Below are positions 10,701-22,700 of a stretch of DNA of 64,000 bases, one piece after another. The DNA comes from Megalobrama amblycephala (Eukaryota > Chordata > Actinopteri > Cypriniformes > Xenocyprididae), in NCBI RefSeq assembly GCF_018812025.1, contig NC_063062.1, positions 5,232,513-5,296,512 on the forward strand, read 5' to 3'. The translations under genes and the position numbers were made by a program. The notes under the pieces are model-generated. The model was not told the DNA's origin and did no database searches. It saw only the letters and a list, made by a program, of their open reading frames with translations. Position 1 is the stretch's first letter. Each line of letters begins with the position of its first letter.

Positions 10701-13700
10701 GAAAGTGGGTTTTCATGCATCAGCAATGCTTAAGAACAACAGTAAAATCACATTTACTCATTGGGACCAACTAGTATTCTTAAAGTCAAAATGGCAGTAA
10801 CATTTTAGTTTAGGGTCCAGTTCTAACAAGTTGCCTATTATCATGCATTTTCTAGGATATTGTCTGTTTATCAGTACTTATAAAGCACATATTAATGCAT
10901 TATTCTGCATAACCATATTTTACATCCCTTAATCCTATCCAATACCTAAATTTAACAACTACCTTACTAACTATTAATAAACAGTAATTAGGAGTTCACT
11001 GAGTTCAAAAGTTGTAGTTAATAGTTAGTTAACAGTGAGAACTGAATCCTAAACTAAAGTGTGACCAAAATGGCATTTACAGTACAACACTTTACAACTT
11101 ATTTAATGTGATGTACTTTCAAAAAATTTTCTCCTTATAATTGAAAAGAAATTCTTTACATTTCAGACATTAAATCATGCATGCATTTAGAAAGTAAATA
11201 GGGTCCATGCCATATTCATGCTGACTTTAAATAGACGTGTTTTAATGTTAGTACAGGTCAGGACATGATGAATGACAGTTGCTGGACTGGAAACTAAGAC
11301 AAGACAAAACCTCTTCACATTTTCCAGATTATTTGGTTCACTGTGTCTTAAAATAAACCAGTTTCTAATCTGTGCTTAGAGAAGCCATACCATACAAAGA
11401 GTAATTGACTGTTAAACTCATATACATTTTGTCAGAAAAACTGTTCTTTGAAATAATGATTCTTGACTGTTACTCAAAATTTTCCACTTGCATGTAAAAC
11501 CTTCATCTCTGTGTGTAAAATGGGTGCCCAAGATGGCTATTTTTAATTGTAGTTAATTTTTAATTATAAACACGTTTAATTACTGTTCAGGTATAGAAAG
11601 CAGCTTCTTTCTTGGCAAGAACATGCACATGGCAGAGGTTCTGTTAGCCCTCACATGATTTATAAAGTGCCATGAAGATTACAGGGAAATGAGGCTGTTA
11701 GAAAGGCATGTGGAACCACAGTGATTGCATCATCGCTTAAAACCAGACACGGCTAAATGCTAATAACGATTCACGATTGTTAGTCAACAAGGTGAATGTC
11801 ACCTTTAATTCATTCACATGTGCTCTACAATCTCAGACAGGACAAGCATGTGATAGCTTTGCACCTGGCATGCGACATATTCAGCTGTTTTATTTCCTAT
11901 GTAAAGTGGAAGTGCAACTACCCTAGCGTCTCGTGGGAAGTTAATGTTAGTTGTTGTGGTATGTCAGTTAGAGGAACCCTGCACATTAATCTGAACTCTG
12001 TGTGTTGAATCACAACAGAGGAACTTCTGTTAAAAGAAAGCTGTCTTACGAATGGTCTATAATTTTGATAAGCTACTTCTGTCACTACTGGAAATGTCAC
12101 TTAATTTTCTGTTTTTTACGGTTAAATGTTTCAGTAGTCATAACATTGACATAAGAAACTGATAATGTTATACAATGAATGTATAATAAGGTTATATAGT
12201 TTAAAGTCAGCATGGAAAAATGGAAATTCATCCTATATTTTTTAAATGCATGTTATCAATCTTATTGTGAACAATTCATCCATTTTTTTGTTGTTGTTGT
12301 TGTTGTTGTTTTTTGATGTCATAATTGGATTACATCTCAAAATCCAATCAACAACCATGTCCCCACCTTACATTTCTTCTTTTCTGATATTCCACTTTAA
12401 TATACGTTACAATGCGAAAGATCTGTTGCTGCTTCTGTTTCATTATGACTTTAGGGCTCTACCAATGGCGTACAAAAACAACTTTTCATAATAAATTAGC
12501 AGATGAGCACAGAAAAACATGCAAGCAATTGTTACTAGTGGCAACTAGTGGCACTAAATGGAATTGCAATCTGTTTGATTGGACATAACAACATTGGCTC
12601 AACCAATGGTGTGAGTTTGGAGGCGGGGCTACCTGTCTGTTTGATCAACTTGTCTGAAAACAAATTTTGGCATTTCCGTTAGGTGCTAGTAGTGGCACAA
12701 ATTACACACTTCACCTTTAAGATCTGTTGTAGGCCCATATTGGAGACATATCACTGTATTACATATCACTTCTCACAAGGACACAAAGGAATTGTCGTAA
12801 AAATAAAAAATTAGAATATAAAAGAAAGCTTCAAAATTATGTAAAATACATAATTTATTATGTATATACTTAAACCTCAGTAATATTAAAGGATTAGTTC
12901 ATTTTCAAATAAAATTTTCCTAATAATTTACTCACCCCCATGTCATCCAAGATGTTCATGTCCTTCATTCTTCAGTCGAAAAGAAATTAAGGTTTTTGAT
13001 GAAAACATTCCAGGATTATTCTCCTTATAGTGGACTTCAATGGCCTCCACTGTTGAAGGTCAAAATTACAGTTTCAGTGCAGCTTCAAAGGGCTTTAAAC
13101 GATACCAGATGAGGAATAAGGGTCTTATCTAGTGAAACGATCTGTAATTTGATCTGTAAAATAAATTGTTAACGTATATACTTTATATAAACAAATGATC
13201 GCCTTTCAAGTGGTTCCGCCATAACCACACTTTTGTATTCTTCAAAAAGCTTACGCTGTATGTCCTACACCTTCCCTATTCTACTTATGGAAAAAATGGA
13301 ACTGCCGCTGAGTTTGTTCCGTAAGTTGAATTTCGAAAATGACCGATTGTTTCGCTAGATAAGACCCTTATTCCTCGTCTGGTATTGTTTAAAGCCCTTT
13401 GAAGCTGCCCTGAAAATGTAATTTTGACCTTCAACAGTGGAGGCCATTGAAGTCCACTATAAGGAGAATAATCCTGGAATGTTTTCATCAAAAAGCTTTA
13501 TTTCTTTTCGACTGAAGAAAGAAAGACATGAACATCTTGGATGACATGGGGGTGAGTAAATTATCAGAAAAATTTTATTTGAAAGTGAACTAATCCTTTA
13601 AGTGTTTTTAAAACATTTCTGATGTGGTTTTATGGTGTAAGTAATATCCAATGTCACTAGATAGGGGCGTTGTCAAGTTGACCTGACAGGTCATAAATAT

Positions 13701-16700
13701 TATGTTGTTTTTCCTCCTAGTACATGGAAAGTTGCACAAGATTGGTAGTACAAATTTGTATATTGTTTCAAATATAACAACTTAAAAATCAAGTGAATAG
13801 ACTGACAATTAAGGTGTGTCCTTATTAAATAAATACATAGAAGCATATCATTACTCTTTTTTTATTACTATCCCACACTTAATAACATATGCCATAAACA
13901 TGAAGATCTAATGCATGCCAAGAGGACCAATTAAAACTGTACAATCTATGCAGTGCATTCAGTGTTACGAGGCCAGCATGTTAAATATTTAACAAGCAAC
14001 TGTTTATGTCTTAAGGCTACAGATGACCGTGCTAAACTTGGCACCACTGATGTTCCTGCCTCTGTGGACTTGCCCAATCCTCCATGTGAGACTGAAAGGC
14101 TGGAATTTACCTATCCTGTGGATGAGGTCATGCGAGGTGCTGAGGAAACGCATATTTTAGAGGAACAGGGGGGCTCAGCTGCCCCCCTGACAGACCTCAT
14201 CATGGCAGACCTGGAAAGCACACAGTGTTGTGAGAGCCAGCCAGAGTCTCAGCTTTCACAGCTTGCCGACGTTGTCCCTACCCAAGTGCACACTGAGTCC
14301 CAGTCAGCGGAGCTGAGGGTAGAAGAGAGCAAAGAGCCGTGCGAGTCAAATGAGAAAGTAATTCCTCTTAAGAAGGAGGAAAGTGTTATGAAAACGCTAG
14401 AGGGAGGTTCCCTGACAGAGAAAAATAAAGAGGAGATGGATGGTGCAATAGAAAGGAAATCTTTCCCTGCAGAGGAAAATGAGTCTGAGAGTGACTTTGT
14501 CATAAAAGAGTCAGTCCTTCCTGTTGTTGTAGTGAGTGAAAGAGAATATGAACTTAATGATCAAAATTCATTGTCCCCAGCGTCGGGCCTAAGTCAAGAA
14601 GGGGATTCTGTCGCTCTCGTATCTAATAGTGCAATGGGAATTGATTTTATACCAGATGAAAAATCTATACCAGCACTAAATGTTGGTTTCACAGAGAATG
14701 AAGAAGTTCCAGCTGTCTCTGCTACAGCGAATGACTTTGATATGGGGGAAGACAAGAATGATAAAAGCATTCCAAGTCAGAGCAGGAGTGCTGAAGAAAA
14801 GGGAAAAGATAGTAGTGAAGATAAGATAGAGAAAAGCAGTGAGAAAGAGAGGGAGGAAAAGGGCAATGTCAATGCTGAAAAACTAAAGGATGATTCCAGT
14901 CAACCAAAGAAAGATGATGTTAAGCGAAACAAGAATGTCGTTCCAGAGACAGAAGCATCTATTGTGATTCCAGAGATGGAAATCCCCAAAAGTCCAAGAC
15001 GAGGTGAGACTGAGGTTATGGAAACTCAATCGAGGCCATACAAAATAGATAAACCAAAACTCCTAACGAAAACACAAGGCGAAAGACGTTTAACAGAGAA
15101 GGACCAATCAGCAGTCCAACCGATTATAATACTCCCCGATACAAGAGAAACGGTCATCAAAAATGTGGCAAAGAAGAGATCCATGCCACTCATCCCAGAA
15201 ATCAAGGTCACATTGCCAGAAAGAGTCAAACGTGAAGAACCTGTTATTGCGCCTAGAAGTGAAATGCTGAAATTGGAGCCTGAGCGAGTTATGCAACCTT
15301 TAACACAAGAGGTTGCACAGATATTTCGAGAAAAGGAAAGACAGATGGATGATGCAACAAGAGCATCAGGTGAATCAGCTTCCAACAGTGCCTTAGGTGT
15401 TCCGGATCTTTTGGGTGTGACAAGGAGCACTCCATCATCACCTTCCATGGAGAGAACACAGGAAGTTAAACCACAAAATCTTGAAGCAAAAGTGAGAGGT
15501 GGAGAAGAACAAGGTAGTCTCAACACTGGGTGGGGCAGGGAAGATGACAATAATATCCCTATAATCAGCATAGCATGTGCTGATGATAACGCAACCACTC
15601 TTAAACAAGAGCAAACTCACTCACTTCCTGGCATTGTAATCTCACAAGATAACACTCAAGATAATCCTCCCATTTCTGTCACAAATGCAGAAAGACGTAT
15701 CGATAGCAAAAAAGATGATTTTGATGCTTTAGTTGCTATGATGAAGAGTGAAAGCGACCAACATGGTCCAGCTGCTACTTCTGAGAAGCCAAAAGAGTCC
15801 CAACTGAGTCCTGATATGTCTACAAAAACCCCTCCTAATATTACTAACCAAGACCCAGACAGAGTTCCTCAATCGAGAGACACAAGAATAGAACCTGAAG
15901 CTGACAGGCTTCAAAAGGACAAACCTTCCATAGAGAAAATTAGCCTAACAGCCCCTGTGGGACCTACGCTCCCTCCACTAAGTCCTGCCAGTTTGCGAAG
16001 GCTTATGGCAAAGAATAATCCAAACTTAGAGAATCAGGGGTCTATCTCAGGTGCATCAGCAGATGGAAGTGAGAAGAAAGGAGAAGAGAGTGGAGGAAGC
16101 ACACCCACATCCACTCTATCTTGTGAGAGTAGCCCCAAGATGAAGCGACGAGACAGTCTCACCCTAATACCCTCTGCCACCCCTGAGGAGCTGGCTTCTG
16201 GTGCTCGACGCAAAATCTACCTTGCCAAAACCAAGTCTGAGGATGAGGCATCTGACACGCAGGGTAAGAGGGATAGTCCATATATGTCGCCCAGTCAGGC
16301 TCGCAGGGCAGCTTTCCTGCAACTTCAAAGTGGGCAGCAAACACCTCCCACAGAAAGACGTTCACCATTGCTGGCTCGCCGCAAGGCCACACTGGAGGTG
16401 CCAAAACCCAAGGAGGAGGTAGCGGAGGTGGCAGACAGCACAAAGACAGAAAGCAAACCAGCAGAAAAGGAGAAGTTGGATCCCTTCAAAGGTAACACAA
16501 ATGTATTCTCACAGTGGTTGACTGTTCAAAGATATTGATGTTTAGTTCAGTTTTTCCAGCAGGAACCTACTGAAATTGTTCATATCATCTATTGAAAGGG
16601 TTGTCAAATCTGCGCAAGGAAGAACTAAGACTTCTGTTAGATGGCCAGTCTTTACTGACCAGTACTGATAATCTACACCGTCCGGCCAAACAAACAAGTC

Positions 16701-19700
16701 GCTGTTTGGATTTAAATAGGCAAATGCTAAAGAGTCTATGATTGGATCATTATTGCAGTGATTATTGTGCAATAATGATGTGCTGAAGTAGACTTTACAG
16801 AGTGCTCGACTCTTGCATTGTCAATTTGAGGTGAGCACTCTGTAAAGTCTTCTCCAGCACATCCCAAAGAGTTTCAATGAATTTAAAGGATTAGTTCACT
16901 TCAGAATTAAAGTTTCCTGATAATTTACTCACCCCCATGTCTTCCCAGATGTTTATGTCTTTCTTTCTTCAGTTGAAAAGAAATTAAGGTTTTTGAGGAA
17001 AACATTCCAGGATTTTTCTCCATATAGTGGACTTCACTGGGGTTCAACGGGTTGAAGGTCCAAATTGCAGTTTCAGTGCAGCTTCAAAGGGCTCTACACA
17101 ATCCCAGCCAAGGAATAAGGGTCTCATCTAGCGAAACGATCAGTCATTTTCTAAAAAAGAAAAGTATATACTTTTTAACCACAAATGCTCATCTTGCACT
17201 AGCTCTGCGATGCGGCATGCATTACATAATCATGTTGGAAAGGTCACGCATGACGTAGGCGGAAGTACATTGGAAGGGTGAAAAACTCCATCTCATTTTC
17301 TCCTCCAACTTCAAATTCATCTGACATTGTTGTTTTACCTTTTTTGTAAAGGACATTTGGCTTAGTCTTTGCATGTTCACTTTGTAGACTCTAGATCGGT
17401 ACTTCCGCCTACGTCACGTGTGATCTTTCCAATGTGATTACGTAATGCGTGAGGCATCTCAGAGCAGTGCAAGATGAGGATTTGTGCTTAAAAAGTATAT
17501 ACATTTTTATTTTTTTAGAAAATGACTGATCGTTTCACTTAGATAAGACACTTATTCATCGTCTGGGATTGTGTAGAGCCCTTTGAAGCTGCATTGAAAC
17601 TGACATTTTGACCTTCAACCTGTTGTATCCCAGTGAAGTCCACTATATGGAGAAAAATCCTGGAATGTTTTCCTCAAAAACCTTAATTTCTTTTCAACTG
17701 AAGAAAGAAAGACAAACATCTTGGGGGTGACTAAATTATCAGGAAATATGAATTCTGAAGTGAATTAATCCTTTAAGGTCTGGACTGCCAATTCATGTGT
17801 GAAAATGATTTTTTTGTGCTCCTTCCCAACAATTCTTTCACAATTTGAGCCTGATGAATCTTGGCTTTGCCATCCTGGAATATGGCCATGACATGTATTC
17901 CTACATGGTTGTTTAAGAAATGAAAAGCTACACACTCTATCTATTAGGGTTAGAAGAACTGTTGCCAAGCACGCTAGAAACATAATGATCACTGCAATAA
18001 AGTTCCTATCATAGACTCTTAAGCATGTGCCCTTTTTTTTTTTTTTTTGGCAGTGTATATGCCAGAGATGCCAGGTTCAAATCAAATATTTGTATATACC
18101 TGAATGCATGACAGTTTATTTTTGGATGTATTCTGGTTATTCTTCTCTTTCTAAGCCAGTGTTCTAATTTTGCACTGTTCAGGCGTTATCTTGTTGACAC
18201 CAAGAAATGGGTGATGTTTGATATGGGGGATGAGTTAAAACTAGAGACTACATATCTTTACCTTGTTGCCTCTGTCAAGTTACCCCTGATCCTCTTTCCA
18301 TTCAGCTCCTCAGGTTATCCGCAAGATTAGGGGAGAGCCCTTCACAGATGCCTCAAGCCACTTGAAGCTGTGGTGCCAGTTTTTTAACATTCTTAGTGAC
18401 TCCACCATCAAGTGGTATAGAGACGAAGAGGAGATTTTGGAGATGGAAAGACGGTAAATTCCTCTGTAGTTTTTCAACACATTCTAAAATTTTAACAGTC
18501 AAGTCACATAATCCTAAAACAATGGAAAAAAGACAAGGACAAGTAAAAAGTTACTTTGTTAATCAACAGATTAGATTTAGATGGAAAAATGCTACTGCAG
18601 AAGAAGAAAAAATCCCACACACTGTCATAGCTTGGAAAAGTTTATTAAATAGCAATTTTTTTTTAATTAAAGACCTTTCAGGCATTTTTCTACATATTTG
18701 AGAAAAGTCCCGAAATGTTGCAATGAAGATCTAATATGAAAAAGTTATGACATTGTACATTATCTACCTGTTTTGTGTCCTACCATAAGAGGTTTTTAAT
18801 GCAGTAAATCTGAAAAGTTATTAACAATATTGTCATCTGCTTTGTGGAGACTTTCCATTCACTTATTTGTGTTCATCCATGAACCCTACAGCTGTGACTG
18901 CTGAGGCTCTAGTCAGACAGAGAGTGTGTAACCCAACACTGCTCAGTTGCACCATCAGGGGATATTAAAATCTAAATTTGTTTCTCACAGTGCTGTATCA
19001 GCACAATGATGCTGTACTCACACGCATACGCCCTCAAATGCGTCAACTGTGCTAGTGTTTGTAGCACACTGCCCTCATGTGGCTGTAATTTTGTGGCACT
19101 TTTTATTAATAGGGTGAAGCCTAATATATATACCTATTTTGGCTTCATTTTAAGCCAGCCATATAGTATTTTTTAAACAATAGATAAGTTAAATAAAACT
19201 GTTGGTCAAACATTTAACCCAACCAGTTGGGTCCAAACAACCCAAATGCTGGGTTTGTCTATATTTAATTTGGGTTGTGTTGTTTTTAACCCAGCATTTT
19301 TTAGAGTATAGTTATTATGGGCAATGATTTTAATTGTTGGATACAGCCTAAAATTGCAGGGAGCGATGTTTGGGACTAGATTTACTAACAGCTTGCGCCT
19401 CTTTTGGCATTAATAAACTACTGTCAGAATTTACTGAAGACACACAGTGAAAAATTATCACTGAAAAGGTTATAAAAAGGATAGTTATTTTTGTGGCCGA
19501 CCTAATTGCATATGCATTTATAGGAGTTTCCATTTCAGATGCAAAATTAATGGGAGGAGAGTATTTAAATGAATCATGCAAGGTGATTTACTAAGGTTTG
19601 CGCTAGTCAATTTCCTGTTATTTCCACCATTATTTACCACCCAAAAAATGCATGTCTTAAACTAGACGCTAATTTGTGCTGCTCTTGGTAGATTGCATTG

Positions 19701-22700
19701 GTCAGTGATTGGGAGTCGACTCCAAAAGAGTCAATTACTCGACTCCAGCACAGGAATCGACTCTCAGTGTCGACTCTGTTGCTGCGTCCAAAATCGCTCA
19801 CTTGTTTACTGATTCTCGAATCCATAGCCTATATAGTGCATGGCAGTTAGGTGCACTAGAAGCAAGGAGTGAACAAAATGAAGCGAGGAATTCAGACACT
19901 GATGAATTGTATCAGAGAGCTGTCGCAGAAACTTTGTCACACATTTATCCTACATGTAGCTTTCTTGAAAAAACAGATAACAGTCATAGTGACTTTAGTT
20001 TGTAATTATACATATCTCCGTGTCAGCTTTAGTACTGATGATTGATTTTCCATGGTTAACCATGTTCATAATCATTAAACTAACCATTAATAATACAAAA
20101 AACTCATATCAACTATAAACAGTACATTATTGTATGCATTTTCAAGCAATGATCATGTACGTTTAGCGCCATCACCCGACCATTATGAGATGAATTCATT
20201 AAAGAATCCCTTCTTTCTCGTTTATTTAATTCTGACATAATATTCGACCTCAGATGTTTTTGCGTGATTTTTTTCTGTAAAATTAGGTATCAGCAAATAG
20301 CTAGGTAGCAACATTGATACTCATCAAGTCATTGCTAAATTGGACTAATTTGGACAGTCATGCTAAACGTGTGTTGTTTTAATTAGGGGATTTTAAGGCT
20401 TTGTGTTGGGGGGAAAAAAATAATTAAGTGTGTAAGGGCCATCTTGCCCTATTTATGACCCTGTTTTGATGTAAAGTAAATGGAGTCGAGGAGATTCCAT
20501 CGACTCCTACAGTGGGAGTCGGAGTCGACTCCAAAAAACCTGGAATCAAACACCCCTACTTGGTCATTATGGAAATGATCCGGCTGCATTTGTGTTCTTT
20601 ATTTTGTATGCTGTCAGTAGACCATGCGCAGAACTTTCCACTTCTATCTGCGTTTTATTTGGAATTGCACTCTCACGATAATTTTCCGTTTAGTAAATCT
20701 GGTCCTTGATGTGTACTTTTAGCTTACACATTCCAGTGTGTTTTGTACATTTAAGTTCTGTCTCTTTTTCTCTCTCAGTGCTGGTGATGAGGGTCCAGTG
20801 GCACTGGCCATAGTCCAGGCTTCCAGCAGAGACTGTGGAGTGTATGGCTGCTCAATCAAGAATGAATATGGGACTGACACCACTGATTACTTACTCAGCG
20901 CAGACAGTAAATTAAAACTCTTATGGTCCATTAATAAATATAAATCTGCTAAACATCTGTTAAATTATTTTATGTGTTGTTTATTATGTTTACTTTCACT
21001 CTGTTTCCCTTTGGGCAGTACTGGCAGAATTTTTCTTAAGGGAGGATTTGGAAGGTATGACTTCTGAAGGAAATCAAGCGTGTTTATTGCTATAAATTAA
21101 GCTTTGTGTTGTTTTCCCAAACTAACCTCCAGTTTCACAGACCAGGCTTAAGCCTAGTCCCAGACTAAAATGCATGTTCGATCTGTTTTAACTGAAAGCA
21201 ACTAGTGCCATTGTTTTGTCTCCAGATGAACATCAGTAATGTTTTTTTTTTTTCTAAGGCACGTTTATAAAAGCTACTTAAATGTCCTAATTGAACTAAA
21301 ACCTAATCCTGGCTTAATCTAAGCCCTGTCTGTGAAACCAGGCCTAAGTGTCCTATGCTCTATTTCTTTATTTTTCTGTAATCTCAGTTGGAGAAGAGAT
21401 TGAGATGACACCAATGATGTTCACCAAAGGCCTGGCAGACTCGGGTTACTGGGGCGAGAAATTCTTTGGTCGCATCATGACTGAAGAGGTGCAGATTGGA
21501 GAGGGATGTGTACACAAGACCTGCAGGGCAAAGGTCATCTATGGTTTGGACCCTGTCTTCGAGTCAGGCAGCACGTGCATCACTAAAGTAAGAAATCCCA
21601 TCGCATATGGGTCAAAGGAGGAGAGCAACCTGGTTGAGAGAAATCTAGAGATCACCAAACAGGTTAGAATCTTAATGGATCACAATTTACATATTTAGTT
21701 TAGCAAAAAATATAAAAAAGACACATCATCATGATTTATTCATCGACATTAATACTGCCAAGCTCCAAAACTGACTATAAAAGTGTCATGTGCTCTATAT
21801 AATACTTCATACTATAGTTTTGTGTGAGGATCAAGCCAAAACTGATAATCTTGCCCTCTGCTGTAGCTCTCAAACCTTATTTGCATTTTTCAACACGTTG
21901 CACGTTACATGACTGATCATGATGTGGTGACTGGCGAGAACCAATAAGGTTTTCAAATGTGAATAGAATAATTTGAGAGCTGCATTAGAAGGAATTGTTA
22001 TCAGTAAAAATTATTAAAAGTTATTAGCACTCTACATAGCATTTAATATAGCACACAAGTCATACCCTTTTTTTATGGTCTTTTTGGAGCTTGTATTATC
22101 ATTGTATAGAAAAAAAGACACTCAGATATTCTGCCTGAATTTGTGAATAAATAATTACTCTAATTAAAAAAAGATTTTTACCACAATGACTTTCAGTCTA
22201 GATATTTTCCAAGTAAAAGATGTTGTTGTTTTGTTTTTTGTCCCTTTCTTATCCACAGGATTGTAAAATCCAGAATACCGTTCGGGAGTACTGCAAAATA
22301 TTTGCTACTGAGGCCAGATTGATCGAGAACTTTGGATTCTCTTTAGAGTAGGTCATGAAATACAACACCATTTCAAACTATGAATATTGTCTCTATGAAT
22401 ATATATAATATACAGTATAGGTCCAATTATAGATATCAGTACCTATAAGAACTTTAAGCATACTTAATAACTACTATTTTGTCTCTAAAGTGCTACAAAT
22501 CTGTAAAAACATTTTGAGATAATTTGTGAATGAACATTTGAAGGGTTAGTTCACCCAAAAGTGAAATTTCTGTCATTAATTACTCACCCTCATGTCGTTC
22601 CACACCAGTAAGACCTTCTTTCATCTTCAGAACACAAATTAAGATATTTTTGATAAAATCCGATGCTTCAGTGAGGTCTGCATTGCCAGCAAGATAATTA

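Noticed and set aside
13953..14015. Extension of alpk3 exon 6 upstream to the ATG at 13953
   Set aside because: Open by chance; the family protein continues from exon 5 (TTCAAG|) and an acceptor at 14015 keeps the phase.
14249..15914. Minus-strand open frames opposite alpk3 exon 6
   Set aside because: Shadows of a long low-complexity exon; no independent features.
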